Positions 29,024 to 38,828 of a stretch of DNA of 64,000 nt are shown piece by piece. The position numbers and the translations under genes are program-made. The stretch's first letter is position 1. The number at the start of each line of letters is the position of its first letter. This DNA comes from Sinorhizobium meliloti 4H41 (GTDB lineage Bacteria > Pseudomonadota > Alphaproteobacteria > Rhizobiales > Rhizobiaceae), in NCBI RefSeq assembly GCF_000375585.1, contig NZ_AQWP01000016.1:62061-126060 (forward strand), in the 5' to 3' direction. Under the pieces are notes generated by a model. It was given only the letters and a program-made list of their open reading frames with translations, had not been told where the DNA came from and searched no databases.

Positions 29024-29621
29024 TCATCCGGCCGGAGACGCAAGGGGTTGCGCATTCGTAGTTTCCTAGCGCCAGAAACGATGACGTCCCTGGTCGCTCC
29101 GATGTATCCCAACTTTTGGTCGTTCACCTCCTCCATAACAGCGCTCCTTTGGGCGCCGGCATAATTGAATCACGCAGGGACGATGTCTGCCTCTGTTCAA
29201 ATCTCCGTCACGCGGATTGCAATTTTCACGTCGGACGGCCGCGCCCTCAGCGCCCGCTCGAAAAACAGAATTGGTGAGAGGGGCGCAGAGGTGGAACTGA
29301 ACTCGCAGGTCAGCCCAGCCAGACCCGGTATCAAGCCGCATTGTGATGAACGGCGGCCCTGGAGGTAGGGCGAGCAGGCGCGATAGTTGACAATCGCACC
29401 GCTTTGTTTAGCCTGAGACAGCGGAGGCGAGACATCAGCTTGCCTTGCTGGTCCAGACTAGACAGCGGGTTGCCTACAAACGGCGCTCGTCCGGTTCAAA
29501 GACTGCGGAGTGGCGCATTCAGATGCGTCGTCTTGTGCGAGGATTCTCCTCCCGACTGAGGGGCGGCCCTTCAAAGGTTCGCTGCACGTCCGCTTCAGAA
29601 TGAAGCAAAGGACGTGGACTC
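29024..29621. other. intergenic, no supported gene
   Basis: Start of a decayed region. Short frames on both strands lack ribosome sites and families. A weak hairpin (CGCAA-GGGG-TTGCG near 29039) follows nodM but has no T run, so I do not call a terminator. Confidence 0.4.
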
Positions 29622-29981
29622 ATGAGAAACAGTCGCAAGCTAAGAATGCTCAGGAACAAAGCCGCGCAACGCCAGCGAGGCCGTTGCCACTACTGCTTGG
29701 AACCCATGTGGGACGAAGACCAAACCGCCTTCGGCAAGCGCTTCTCGCTGTCATCGGGGGAAACGCTGCGATACCGCTGCACCGCGGAGCATCTCCTCGA
29801 GAAAGGCAAGGGCGGGGCCGATGACGAGCGCAACATCGTCGCCGCTTGCCGTCACTGCAACAGGACTCGCCATCGCGCGAAACGGCCGAAAGACCCGGCA
29901 TCCTACGCGAAGTATGTCCAGTCCCGAATGGGAAAAGGGCGATGGCATCCTGACAGGCTGGATCGTCAGCCCGACCCTTGA
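29622..29981 (+). CDS. HNH endonuclease family protein
   Basis: 119 residues. A zinc-binding CxxC pair (CHYCLEPMW) precedes the HNH core CTAEHLLEKGKGGADDERN followed by IVAACRHCNRTR, giving the catalytic His, the Asn and the second CxxC. The highly basic N-terminus suits DNA binding. Such small free-standing HNH proteins are nucleases of phage or mobile-element origin, or of unknown cellular role. No clear ribosome site and no linked phage genes are seen. Confidence 0.75.
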   Translation: MRNSRKLRMLRNKAAQRQRGRCHYCLEPMWDEDQTAFGKRFSLSSGETLRYRCTAEHLLEKGKGGADDERNIVAACRHCNRTRHRAKRPKDPASYAKYVQSRMGKGRWHPDRLDRQPDP

Positions 29982-30549
29982 TGCGGTCACGACCCATTCC
30001 CTTACCTGAGGGCCGTCCGAACGGACGATGATCGCGGGCGGATTTCGCTCGAAAGCGGAAGCCACAGGCCGTCGCGTGAAGAGCACTCAATATGATCGGG
30101 GTTGGAAGGGGGGGCCGAATGCCAAGCGCATCCGCATTGCGCGACACTTGGCGAATGCTCTCGCGGACGCGAAAAGTCGTTGTTTCCGGCGAGGTAACCG
30201 ATGCCATGGGCGCGGAGCCACTGGGATTCCTCCTTATCAGGCAGACGGCCGCATGATGGCATTGGTGGTCAGCCGTGGTCGGCCTGTACCCAAGGCGCCA
30301 GGCTTACGAATGACGAGAAAGCTGCTCTTTCGAACTCGTCCGGCCGTATTCGATCAGCGGCGACAGGGCTTTCAATATGACCCGCGTCCATAGCTAAAGC
30401 AGAAGCCTATTTCGGTTCCGGTAACTTCCGCAGCGATCTCGCGCCACGGGTTGATATGCCCTACCGCGAGCCGAGATGCCGCCTGGACTTCAGGATTTCG
30501 GCGAGGAGGTGCTCCACATGAGCATATTCTTGGAACAAGCGGGCTCCCA
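29982..30549. other. intergenic, no supported gene
   Basis: No frame on either strand shows a recognisable domain or credible start. Probably decayed sequence. Confidence 0.4.
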
Positions 30550-30745
30550 TGAGGGAAATGGTACGAGTCAGTGCGTTTGCCGGCGTGCTTCTCTGCGCCG
30601 CTTACCTGCCGCCGGATTGTCTCCTTGCGTGGACGTGGCTCTTGTGTTGGCCGTCGACGCCTCGGAAAGCATCGACGACACGGAATCCTGCAACTTGCGC
30701 GCCGGGTGCAACAGCTGTCTCAGACAGAGTTCAACGACACCTCAT
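30550..30745 (+). pseudogene. fragment of a secreted von Willebrand A-domain (DUF1194-like) protein
   Basis: One frame begins MREMVRVSAFAGVLLCAAYL, like a signal peptide; the next frame continues VDVALVLAVDASESIDDTE, the metal-ion-dependent adhesion DxSxS-like start of a vWA domain of the DUF1194 type; a third reads ILQLARRVQQL where the following helix belongs. The gene is split by at least two shifts and then ends within the convergent MucR region. Only the N-terminal third can be recognised. Confidence 0.45.
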
Positions 30746-30774
30746 GCGATGTCTTGCCGGTCGGAGCTGCGGGT

Positions 30775-31200
30775 CTACTCGCGTACCTCCCGTCTCTTGC
30801 CAAAGCCGGCTGCACGCGCGAGCGCGGAGCGTTGTCGAGCATAGTTTGGAGCAACCATCGGGTAGTCAGCGGGAAGCTTCCACTTTGCACGATATTCCTC
30901 AGGTGTGAGCCCGTACTTTGCCATCAGGTGCCGCCTCAGCGATTTGAACTTTTGGCCATCCTCGAGGCAAATGATGAATTCGGATGTCACCGACTTCTTG
31001 ATCGGAATGGCGGGGCGACGTTCTTCAACGGCAACGTCGGCCTTGTCTGACTGAGATGTGCTGCTCAGCGAGGAATACGTCTGCTCGATAAGATCAGGCA
31101 GATCTGCGGCTGGAACAACATTGCGGCTCAGATAAGCCGCGACAATTCGGCTCGTCAGCTCGAGCCTCCGTTCCTCATTGCCCGAACTCCATTCGCTCAA
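30775..31200 (-). CDS. MucR/Ros-type zinc-finger-like transcriptional regulator
   Basis: 141 residues. The C-terminal DNA-binding block FIICLEDGQKFKSLRRHL, followed by MAKYGLTPEEYRAKWKLPADYPMVAP in separate segments, is characteristic of MucR/Ros regulators of exopolysaccharide and virulence or symbiosis genes. The classical C-x2-C...H...H zinc site is reduced: second Cys is Asp and the last His is Lys/Tyr, as in family members reported to fold without zinc. The start is TTG 31200, seven bases after AGGAG. It could be a plasmid-borne paralogue of chromosomal mucR. Confidence 0.85.
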   Translation of the reverse strand: MSEWSSGNEERRLELTSRIVAAYLSRNVVPAADLPDLIEQTYSSLSSTSQSDKADVAVEERRPAIPIKKSVTSEFIICLEDGQKFKSLRRHLMAKYGLTPEEYRAKWKLPADYPMVAPNYARQRSALARAAGFGKRREVRE

Positions 31201-31525
31201 CAGTCTTCTCCTTTGTTTGCAAGTCGCTCAGATTCGCTCAGCGTGCAGGTATTTCGGTCGGAAGGAAGGCGGGGACAGGCCTAAGATGTCTTTTTTAACA
31301 GCTTTGGTGTCGTTGACTCGTCTTGAGCTGTCGATTCATTTTGCCGGGTCCGACGCTCCTCTCACCCTGGTGTACCCGGAGCACGGGAACCCACGAGGAT
31401 GGCATCACAGCTTGACATGCTTCATGCGTTGCGTGAGGCGAGCGAACCTGTTCATGAAGCTTCAGCCGTCTTTAAAGCGACGACGTGAAACGACCACATG
31501 GCGCGACATCAGAGGAGAGCGGAAA
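31201..31525. other. intergenic, no supported gene
   Basis: Holds the promoter and AGGAG ribosome site of the MucR-like gene at its left end. A weak 117-codon frame crosses it without a family match. Confidence 0.4.
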
Positions 31526-31738
31526 CTATAACGTATCATCTGTCAGGCTATCGAACACTTCCAACAACGCGTCACTTATGGCCTTGCCTAGCATCACTGC
31601 AGTATCCGTCACCGCTTCCTCGTTCATGTCATGAGCCGCCATGGCAAACGCAGCGCCCTCCGAGGTCACAATTTCCTGCGCGCGCTGTATCGCCCACAGA
31701 ACAAACTCGCTGCGGCTGCTGATTTCCACGGTTTCCAT
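31526..31738 (-). CDS. small hypothetical protein (70 aa)
   Basis: 70 residues, acidic and mostly helical (FVLWAIQRAQEIVTSEGAAF, then DTAVMLGKAISDALLEVF). A clear AGGAG lies eight bases before ATG 31738, which supports real translation. No family recognised. Stands alone between the MucR-like gene and syrB. Confidence 0.6.
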   Translation of the reverse strand: METVEISSRSEFVLWAIQRAQEIVTSEGAAFAMAAHDMNEEAVTDTAVMLGKAISDALLEVFDSLTDDTL

Positions 31739-32381
31739 GATTTCTCCTGATTGCTGGGGCGGTTGCTGTATAGCGAATCGACGGGGATAACGCGGTCCCG
31801 AAAATCGATTCTAGGCCGGTCACTATATTCATCCTAACTTTGCCTTGGAATGGCCAACTCTCGCGAGATCGAATGCGGGTATCATGTCGCCTTCCCTAGT
31901 AAGGCCGCACGATCGCACAGAGGTTTTCGCGTAAGTCACTGGGCCGCTTGCATCCGGGGCGAGACTAATTTGTTCAGCACGACGATTGCGATGCCGGTGC
32001 GAGGGCATCCTCGCGTTATGCCGGTTTCCTCAGCGAGGCATTGCAGCCGATCTTGTTGCTTACGAACTGTAATCCGAGTTGACGAGCATCGTCTGACCGC
32101 ATGCCGCGCCGTTGCACAGACGCGGCGATGAGTTTCAGCTTGGGTTGCCGGCTCCCGATCCGCGCGTGGTACTAAGGCCATCCCCCTGCAGATAGGTAAT
32201 TTCGCGTCGATGCGATGAAGATGAGACACGAGGTTCCAATTGCGAAGGCGGAAGTCCTTCTTGCGACATCACTCGACAGCACAGACCCAAGATTAAGTAT
32301 GCAAAAACTAGGAGTTTGACGGTCTGTTGACTCTGTAGTTCACTCAGATCAAAACAGGTGATGACTTAAGGAGAGTTTAGG
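31739..32381. other. intergenic, no supported gene
   Basis: Overlapping short frames on both strands, none with a domain. The last 45 bp carry the syrB ribosome site and a weak FNR-like sequence TTCACTCAGATCAA (32339-32352) whose right half matches the fixG anaerobox. Confidence 0.35.
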
Positions 32382-32840
32382 ATGGCTGACGAGAGTAACA
32401 CAGGACCGATTTCTGCAGTTGCAGAGACGAATGCTGAAGTGAAAACACCAACGGGTAAGAAGCAGAAGTCGCCAAGACGCCAGAAGGCGGCTGCCGAACC
32501 AGCTCGCACCCAATCGACGGCGCCGGCCGCAAAGCCCAAAAGGTATGGCGAACAAGAGAAAGCCGAGAAGCTCAAGCTCATCGAGTCGCAAGTCAATGAA
32601 GGCAAAGGCACACTCAAAGACGCCATAAAGAGCGCCGGCATATCGGAGCAGACCTACTATCAGTGGAAACGGACCGCAAAGCCCGCTGAACAAAAGCCCG
32701 GGAAGGCTGTTCTGGCCGGTGACGACGAGTTGGCTGATTTCGTTCGACTGGAAGAGGAAAACCAGCGGCTCCGCAAGCTTCTGGCGGAAAAGTTGCGAGC
32801 GGAGAATGCCGACCTGCGCAAAAGACTCGGACTAGACTAA
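32382..32840 (+). CDS. syrB: SyrB-type symbiotic regulator
   Basis: 152 residues, starting MADESNTGPISA and ending RAENADLRKRLGLD, with a basic lysine/arginine-rich middle, a helix-turn-helix-like segment (TLKDAIKSAGISEQTYYQWK) and a C-terminal leucine-zipper helix (LEEENQRLRKLLAEKLRAE). This is the plan of Sinorhizobium meliloti SyrB (151 residues), a repressor of syrM and thus of nodD3-linked control. The HTH segment is also like that of IS3-family OrfA, so an origin from a transposase is possible. AAGGAGA precedes the ATG. No syrM is in the window. Confidence 0.85.
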   Translation: MADESNTGPISAVAETNAEVKTPTGKKQKSPRRQKAAAEPARTQSTAPAAKPKRYGEQEKAEKLKLIESQVNEGKGTLKDAIKSAGISEQTYYQWKRTAKPAEQKPGKAVLAGDDELADFVRLEEENQRLRKLLAEKLRAENADLRKRLGLD

Positions 32841-33034
32841 GCCAGCTAGGACCGCGCGGGCCCGTAAACGCTGGCATGATATTGTCCATGATGGGCAATC
32901 AGTCACGCGAATGTTCCCGCGGCTCGCGCGCTAGTGAGTTGAAGCGCGAGGTGAGGAGATATATGCGTCCGAAGCCAGGGGCTCACCGGCGCTGGCTAGG
33001 AGTGGTTTTTTAAAATGCTTAAGGTTCAGGGTAT

Positions 33035-33649
33035 ATGAAAGTACCACAACGGAGCTTCATCGTTGAATTCAAGTCGGGGCGTCGACAGACTAAGGCGAGG
33101 ACAAACTCCATTTGGGGGGACACAGACCTCAAGGCTTTGGCCCGCGCAGTAGAAGAGGAGTCGTCCCACCTGTTCAATTCGACTGAAGTACCTGTCACGC
33201 CTGACGCAAGTGGAGACATGGTATCTCAGCAGATCGATGTTGGTTCTGCAAGCGAACCTTCGGGCGATATCGACGTTGCAGCAGAAGCCGTGCCGTTGGA
33301 CCTTGCCGCAGGAACTGAAGAACAAAAGCAGCGTGAGGCCGAGCGTCTGCCCGACGAGCGTGTTGCAGTGGTAGAAGAAACCCAGCCGACGTCGGGGCCG
33401 CAAGCAACACCAAGGGGCCGTTCTCGAAAGCGTGCCAGGTATGTGCCGGCCCGGGCAATTGGGTCAACTTCAACGCGTCCAAACGAGCGCAAAAACGGGC
33501 CATCCGCGACCGCTGACAATGCGAGCTCCCTAGAGGAAGTTGCGGCCCTTGAGGCAGAAAACAAGCGGCTAAAGAGACTGCTGGCTGAACAGCTTTATGC
33601 ACAGAACTTGCAGCTTAAGAGGATGCTTGCGCGGTTCCACGTGACATGA
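33035..33649 (+). CDS. SyrB-like protein with C-terminal zipper
   Basis: 204 residues. The N-terminus (MKVPQRSFIVEFKSGRRQ, then KARTNSIWGDTDLKALAR) is a block often seen next to transposase-like regulators in rhizobia; the middle is low-complexity acidic then arginine-rich; the end is a leucine-zipper helix (LEAENKRLKRLLAEQLYAQN) closely like that of the preceding syrB product. It lacks SyrB's HTH. It follows syrB by 194 bp on the same strand. The paired zippers could allow heterodimers. Function unknown. Confidence 0.65.
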   Translation: MKVPQRSFIVEFKSGRRQTKARTNSIWGDTDLKALARAVEEESSHLFNSTEVPVTPDASGDMVSQQIDVGSASEPSGDIDVAAEAVPLDLAAGTEEQKQREAERLPDERVAVVEETQPTSGPQATPRGRSRKRARYVPARAIGSTSTRPNERKNGPSATADNASSLEEVAALEAENKRLKRLLAEQLYAQNLQLKRMLARFHVT

Positions 33650-33839
33650 GGAGGCTGCACCGCCACCGCCGCTAGGCTCCGTGAAAACTACCTGCAATAG
33701 GAGCGAGCCAGCTTACTGTCCACCTATCAAAGCAACGTCTCAAAGGAACCGGCGTCCTCCTGGGCTAAGGAAGGTAAGTCGAAGCCGGCCAGGGTATAAA
33801 GGTTGCGACCCTGCCCATTCGCAATGCCTTTTTGGGTAC

Positions 33840-33962
33840 GGCCTTTCTCGCGTTCCTTTCGAAACCTCTCCCGGCGACCAGGCGCAGGTCGATTGTGAGC
33901 GCGACGAGCAGCGCACGGCTTTCGTCCGTTGTTTCACAACTTCTGCTTTGCGCGCTTTGGCA
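33840..33962 (+). pseudogene. fragment of IS21-family IstA transposase
   Basis: A short stretch reading VPFETSPGDQAQVD followed by EQRTAFVRCF matches the start of the IstA catalytic domain (RFETxPGxQxQVD with its first catalytic Asp). No istB, ends or further catalytic residues are seen, so it is debris from an old insertion. Confidence 0.65.
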
Positions 33963-34261
33963 TGAAGTAGCTTCGGATATTGACGGGCGCTTCGTCGACG
34001 GCAGCAGCATCCTCGTGGGTGGTGGCCCTTTAGTCTCGCTAAGTTTTCGGGGCACGCACTTTCTCGTTCGGGGCCGCGAGCCTCGCAGGGCCTCCTCCCG
34101 CTTTTGTACAACGGCTTCGCCCCCGCGACGATCGGTCTCATGCTCATGTCAGCTTCTGCCTGCGCCGGGGTCGCGGGTCGATTATCGAGCGAGGAGATCT
34201 TTCTGGCCGTTATTCGAGCGGCCAGCGGCGACGCAGATTGGGAATCTCGAGGAATGTCCGG
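33963..34261. other. intergenic, no supported gene
   Basis: Continuation of the insertion-element debris. No frame supported. Confidence 0.35.
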
Positions 34262-34549
34262 TTAGAAATACGATCGTGCGAGTGGCCCTATATATTCGAT
34301 TCTAAAGCCATCCATTCGCGCCTTTCGGATAAAGGCGTTCGCCCCGGCAAGACCAGTCTCGAACACGTGCCCGTCTCGAGTGCTCCTTGAAAAGTTAGTC
34401 TCGAACCAGGGACTTGCCCTTAGCGAAAGAAGGCTGATGCGCCATTTTCGCGCTTCCTTTCTTTCAATGCGGAAATCCGCGGCCGGAGAGCCCTGGTCAC
34501 TCAGCTCCGCCGTCTTGCCAGGTGTAAAACCTCCATCTGCGTGGGCCAT
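34262..34549 (-). CDS. hypothetical protein (95 aa)
   Basis: 95 residues from ATG 34549, which lies seven bases after a very strong GAGGAGGAG. Sequence is basic and aromatic in the middle (RKEARKWRISLLSLRASPWF) and ends MDGFRIEYIGPLARSYF. No membrane segment or family recognised. The ribosome site is the main support. Confidence 0.5.
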   Translation of the reverse strand: MAHADGGFTPGKTAELSDQGSPAADFRIERKEARKWRISLLSLRASPWFETNFSRSTRDGHVFETGLAGANAFIRKARMDGFRIEYIGPLARSYF

Positions 34550-34741
34550 AATCACGCTCCTCCTCGTGTTAGCGTTGGAAACAAGCCAGATGCTTACCTT
34601 GCCGCGGGTAATCCCAGAAACGCGGCTAGGCCTGCCCTCCCTTGCGCTATGTCACAAAATTACTTTCCGGCTGTGACAAAAGCCTCGACTTTAAAAAGCA
34701 CCTTAATTGATGCATGCTTCGTCGCCGGTCTTTGAGCGAGA

Positions 34742-34966
34742 TCAAACGCTCCCAAGAAAATATGGGTCGCCGCAAGCGGTGACTGTCACTACCAGGGGAT
34801 ACCCGAATAACAGATCCGCAAGAACCATTCTGACAGGTGTGAGCGTTTGCAGGTTGAGCTCTCTCGCGATACTTCTAGCCTGTCGAACGAGATCGTCCAG
34901 TGGACGTCTGCCAAATGTCCGACTGAAGTCGGTTGACGTTATATGCTGAACAACCTCTCGGTTCAC
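34742..34966 (-). CDS. doubtful small hypothetical protein (74 aa)
   Basis: A GTG-started frame 30 bp after hemN on the same strand. The first 55 residues look helical and protein-like (RRPLDDLVRQARSIARELNL). No ribosome site is visible and the end (YPLVVTVTACGDPYFLGSV) may be read-through. It might be a downstream operon partner of hemN, but I cannot confirm that it is a gene. Confidence 0.3.
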   Translation of the reverse strand: MNREVVQHITSTDFSRTFGRRPLDDLVRQARSIARELNLQTLTPVRMVLADLLFGYPLVVTVTACGDPYFLGSV

Positions 34967-34996
34967 GCCATGCCGTCTTCGTCATCGAAAATAGCT

Positions 34997-36349
34997 TCAA
35001 GCCGCCTTGATGCAGCTTCGCGTCGATACGTTCAGATAGGCATCGAAAGCTGCAGCGACTGCACGGATCAGGAAACGCCCTTCCTCCCGCAACCGTATGA
35101 CCCCGCCCTCGTTTTCTAGGATTCCGTCGCTTTCCAGCATGGCGAGCCTGTCATTCCCGTCTAAAAGGGCACTATGCTCGAATCCATGGGCGGCGGCGAG
35201 TGCCGGAATGTCAACCCGCAAGTCGCACATCAGGCGCTCGATGATGTTTGCCCGCAACCGGTCCTCGGCCGACAAGCGGTAGCCTTTCACTATGGCAAGA
35301 CGACCAGATGCAATCCGTTTCGCGTAGTCACCAGGGGATACCTCATTCTGAACATAACCGCCTGCCAAGCGGCCAATGGCCGATGCTCCGAAGCCGATGA
35401 GCGTCTCGCAGGCGTCGGTGGTGTAACCCTGAAAGTTTCGGTGCAATTGCCCGTTTGCCTGTGCAATTGCCAGATTGTCGCCCGGCCGGGCGAAATGGTC
35501 GAGCCCTATGCTGCAATACCCGGCCGAAAGGAGATTTTCCGCAATCGCCTGTGCCTGAGCAAGACGGTCTCCAGCACTGGCGAGCATGGCTTCATTAATC
35601 ATTCGCTGATGCCTCTTGAGAGTAGGCACGTGGGCATAGCCGAAAACGGCGAAACGATCTGGCTGCATTTCGAGCGCCATCTTGATCGTGTCGATGCAGG
35701 ATTCGACCGTCTGGTGTGGCAGGCCATAGATTAAATCAAAATTAATGCTGTCTACGCCCGCGCGGCGCAGGTGGGAAACCGCATTTATTGTCTGTTTGAG
35801 GCTCTGGTTTCGGTTTATCGCCTTCTGTACCACCGGATCGAAGCTCTGCACCCCGAGGCTTGCACGGCGGACCCCTGCTATGCCAAGAACCGCCGCCATC
35901 TCCTGCTCTAGCGTCCTAGGATCAATCTCAATGGCGATTTGGGTGGTACTTGCGAGATCGAAGTGCTCGTTTAGAAGCTCGATCAATGCCAGCATTTCCT
36001 TCGGTCGCATGATTGTTGGAGTTCCTCCGCCGAAATGTACATGGTCGATGTTGAGGGGCGCTTTTGTCGTTGCCGATACGAGGCATATCTCCTTACGCAG
36101 CATATGAAGGTAGTTGCCGATCGGTAGGTCGCGTCGCGTGATCGTCGTGTGACAGGCGCAGTACAAACACCTCGAGCGACAGAAGGGGATGTGCACGTAT
36201 AGCGACGCCGGTTTCTCCCGGGGTATCTCGGCGAGCCAGTCATGATAGGCGCTTGCGTCCACGTCGGGTGAGAATTGTAGCGACGTCGGGTAACTCGTGT
36301 AGCGGGGCAGGCGCGCATCGCCGTATTTTGCAGCAAGAGCTGATTGCAT
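34997..36349 (-). CDS. hemN: oxygen-independent coproporphyrinogen III oxidase
   Basis: 450 residues from ATG 36349 (GAAGGA eight bases before); a longer GTG-like start at 36388 is less likely. All four cysteines are present in FCRSRCLYCACHT (C-x3-C-x2-C-x-C), giving the radical SAM cluster plus the extra cysteine HemN needs. PRYTSYPT, FGGGTPTIM and YGLPHQTV are standard. It makes protoporphyrinogen without oxygen so that heme can be built for the cbb3 oxidase in nodules. An FNR/FixK-like site lies 64 bp before the start. Confidence 0.95.
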   Translation of the reverse strand: MQSALAAKYGDARLPRYTSYPTSLQFSPDVDASAYHDWLAEIPREKPASLYVHIPFCRSRCLYCACHTTITRRDLPIGNYLHMLRKEICLVSATTKAPLNIDHVHFGGGTPTIMRPKEMLALIELLNEHFDLASTTQIAIEIDPRTLEQEMAAVLGIAGVRRASLGVQSFDPVVQKAINRNQSLKQTINAVSHLRRAGVDSINFDLIYGLPHQTVESCIDTIKMALEMQPDRFAVFGYAHVPTLKRHQRMINEAMLASAGDRLAQAQAIAENLLSAGYCSIGLDHFARPGDNLAIAQANGQLHRNFQGYTTDACETLIGFGASAIGRLAGGYVQNEVSPGDYAKRIASGRLAIVKGYRLSAEDRLRANIIERLMCDLRVDIPALAAAHGFEHSALLDGNDRLAMLESDGILENEGGVIRLREEGRFLIRAVAAAFDAYLNVSTRSCIKAA

Positions 36350-36412
36350 AGGGAGATCCTTCTCTAGAGGGCGGTGCAAGTACCGCACTCTAGGGCCTCA
36401 TCTCGCGAGCTC

Positions 36413-36426
36413 TTTGATCGAAAGCA
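36413..36426. promoter_or_regulatory. FixK/FNR-type box before hemN
   Basis: TTGATCGAAAGCAA: left half TTGAT matches the anaerobox consensus TTGAT-N4-ATCAA exactly, right half AGCAA differs at one base. It lies 64 bp before the leftward hemN start, a usual place, so FixK control is likely. Confidence 0.6.
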
Positions 36427-36593
36427 AGGATTGCTTCCAAATTCACGTAATTATGCGGGGCGATCGAAGTGCGGCAACATAGCCGCGGGATGGCTGATGA
36501 CTGCGGCATAGCCTATGGAATAGGCGGCGTGCGCTTGACTAAGGCGTTTCCTCGTCGAAAGACTGGACACAGCAACAGTAAACTAGTCCTCTG

Positions 36594-38120
36594 ATGGATC
36601 AGGCAAATGCATTCACAAAACGTCTTTGGAACGATCCGCCTTGGCAGATGCTTGCCAGATGGCGAGGGGAGGGGATGAGATCCTATGTAATCGTAACTGC
36701 GGTTCCAGTAGCCATTCTCGCACTGAGACTAGCGCTGTCACCGTTCATCGGCGACAGCCTTGTTCTGTCCTCGTTTATTCCCGGTATGCTGATCGCCGCG
36801 TTCGTCGGCGGGCAAAAGCCAGTCGTACTTGCAGCCGCAATGTCGATATTGGCAGCTATCTTTCTTCACTGGCTCGAAGATGCTCCTTACCCGGAGCTTG
36901 TCGAGTTGATTGTTTTTGGTTTGGCAATGCTTCTCATCGCATGCCTGGGAGAGGTGCTGGAGGCAGGGAGACGCGCCATGGACAAGATAAAGGCTGCCGT
37001 CAAAGCCCGTGATGCACATCTTAGGTCCATACTGGACACAGTACCAGATGCAACCGTGGTCAGCGCAGCCAATGGTACGATTGTTTCCTTCAACGCCGCC
37101 GCCGTGCGGCAGTTCGGCTATGCAGAAGAGGAGGTCATCGGCGAGAACCTTCGCATCCTGATGCCAGAACCCTATCGCCATGAACACGACGGATATATGC
37201 AGCGATACATGAGGACCGGGGAAAAGCGCATCATTGGTATTGACCGCGTCATCGTAGGGCGGAGGAAAGACGGATCAACATTTCCAATGAAGCTGGCTGT
37301 AGGCGAGATGCGGTCTGGAGGCGAGCGGTTCTTCACCGGCTTCATTAGAGACCTGACCGAGCGGGAGGAGTCGGCCGCAAGGCTTGAACAGATCCAGGCG
37401 GAATTGGCCAGACTCGCCCGTCTCAAAGAGATGGGCGAGATGGCCACGACGCTTGCGCATGAGCTCAATCAACCCCTATCTGCGATCGCGAACTATGCTC
37501 ATGGTTGTACGAGGCTGTTGCGCGATATGGACGCCTCAATGGCAATAAGGATGCGCGACGCGCTGGAGGAGGTGGCGAGCCAATCCCTGCGCGCAGGACA
37601 GATCATCAAGCATCTCCGGGAGTTCGTTACGAAAGGTGAGAAGGAAAGGGCACCCGAGGACATCCGTAAATTGGTGGAGGAAGCTGGCGCGCTGGCTCTT
37701 GTCGGTTCCCGTGAGAATAACGTTCGAACGGTATTCGAGTATTTGCCGGGTGCCGACATGGTGATGGTCGATCGGATCCAGGTCCAACAAGTGCTGATCA
37801 ACCTCATGCGCAATGCGGTCGAGGCGATGCGCGAGGTAGAGCACCGCGAGCTTATCGTTCGCACCATGCCGGCTGGTGCGGGGGAAATCGCTGTGACGGT
37901 AAGAGACACGGGTGGTGGAATCCCAGAGGAGGTCACCGGAGAGCTTTTCAAGCCATTCTTTACGACGAAGCCGAGCGGAATGGGGGTCGGCCTTTCGATT
38001 TCCAAGCGCATCGTCGAAGCGCATGGCGGCGAGATGACCTTTTCGAAGAATGAAGCGGGAGGGGTAACCTTCCGGTTCACGCTTCCCACCTATGTGGAGC
38101 GGATTGATGGAAATGACTGA
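36594..38120 (+). CDS. fixL: oxygen-sensing histidine kinase FixL
   Basis: 508 residues. Four N-terminal membrane helices (residues 30-122) are followed by a heme PAS domain (about 135-255) with the heme-iron His in YRHEHDGY (His196/His198; the second is the usual ligand) and the FixL arginine-rich [11 protein letters not shown]. The kinase part has the phosphoryl His289 in [10 protein letters not shown], then N (NLMRNAVEA), G1 (DTGGGIP) and G2 (GMGVGLSI) boxes. Under low oxygen it autophosphorylates and passes phosphate to FixJ. Its stop lies inside the start of fixJ. Confidence 0.97.
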   Translation: MDQANAFTKRLWNDPPWQMLARWRGEGMRSYVIVTAVPVAILALRLALSPFIGDSLVLSSFIPGMLIAAFVGGQKPVVLAAAMSILAAIFLHWLEDAPYPELVELIVFGLAMLLIACLGEVLEAGRRAMDKIKAAVKARDAHLRSILDTVPDATVVSAANGTIVSFNAAAVRQFGYAEEEVIGENLRILMPEPYRHEHDGYMQRYMRTGEKRIIGIDRVIVGRRKDGSTFPMKLAVGEMRSGGERFFTGFIRDLTEREESAARLEQIQAELARLARLKEMGEMATTLAHELNQPLSAIANYAHGCTRLLRDMDASMAIRMRDALEEVASQSLRAGQIIKHLREFVTKGEKERAPEDIRKLVEEAGALALVGSRENNVRTVFEYLPGADMVMVDRIQVQQVLINLMRNAVEAMREVEHRELIVRTMPAGAGEIAVTVRDTGGGIPEEVTGELFKPFFTTKPSGMGVGLSISKRIVEAHGGEMTFSKNEAGGVTFRFTLPTYVERIDGND

Positions 38121-38724
38121 CTATACAGTTCACATTGTCGATGACGAAGAGCCCGTTCGCAAGTCGCTTGCCTTCATGCTGACGATGAATGGTTATGCCG
38201 TAAAGGTGCACGAGTCGGCTGCCTCCTTCCTGGACTTCGCTCCGAATATCCGCGACGGAATTCTAGTAACAGACCTCAGGATGCCTGATATTTCAGGGGT
38301 GGGTCTCATCCGCCAGCTCGGCTTAAAGAAAATAAAGATACCCGCCATCGTGATCACGGGACATGGCGATGTGCCAATGGCAGTCGAGGCGATGAGAGCG
38401 GGAGCACTGGACTTTATTGAGAAGCCGTTTGAGGACTCGCTGATCGTGGAAGCTATTGAACGGGCATCAGGACATTTGACTGTTCCCGCGGTGGCCGATG
38501 AGATCACAGACATCCAGGCGCGCCTTGACACACTCAGTCCCAGAGAACGGCAGGTGCTCTCAGCGGTGGTCTCTGGCCTCGCCAATAAAACGATTGCATA
38601 CGATCTCGATATCAGTCCCCGAACCGTGGAGGTGCACCGCGCGAACGTAATGTCCAAAATGAGAGCCAAGAGCCTCCCGCATCTTGTTGGGATGGCTATC
38701 GCGGCCGGGTTCGCGCCTTCGTAA
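38113..38724 (+). CDS. fixJ: response regulator FixJ
   Basis: 203 residues, starting [20 protein letters not shown]. Receiver domain with acidic pair D10/D11, phospho-acceptor D54 (LVTDLRMPD) and Lys in EKPFED; C-terminal LuxR-type HTH ([32 protein letters not shown]). The ATG at 38113 overlaps fixL by 8 bp and matches the known FixJ start. Phosphorylated FixJ activates fixK, and the palindrome at 39204 is its likely target. Confidence 0.97.
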   Translation: MTDYTVHIVDDEEPVRKSLAFMLTMNGYAVKVHESAASFLDFAPNIRDGILVTDLRMPDISGVGLIRQLGLKKIKIPAIVITGHGDVPMAVEAMRAGALDFIEKPFEDSLIVEAIERASGHLTVPAVADEITDIQARLDTLSPRERQVLSAVVSGLANKTIAYDLDISPRTVEVHRANVMSKMRAKSLPHLVGMAIAAGFAPS

Positions 38725-38828
38725 TTTTTGCCCTCTTGATCTCGCGCAATGCGTCGGCTTGTCGCAAGCGTTCAAATGGCGCTTAGCGGGCGGGCATATG
38801 CACGCCAGAATAAGAGCGGAACACTAAG

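Noticed and set aside
32339..32352. FixK/FNR-like site before syrB
   Set aside because: Right half is perfect but the left half TTCAC differs at two bases, and it is only 30 bp from the ATG.
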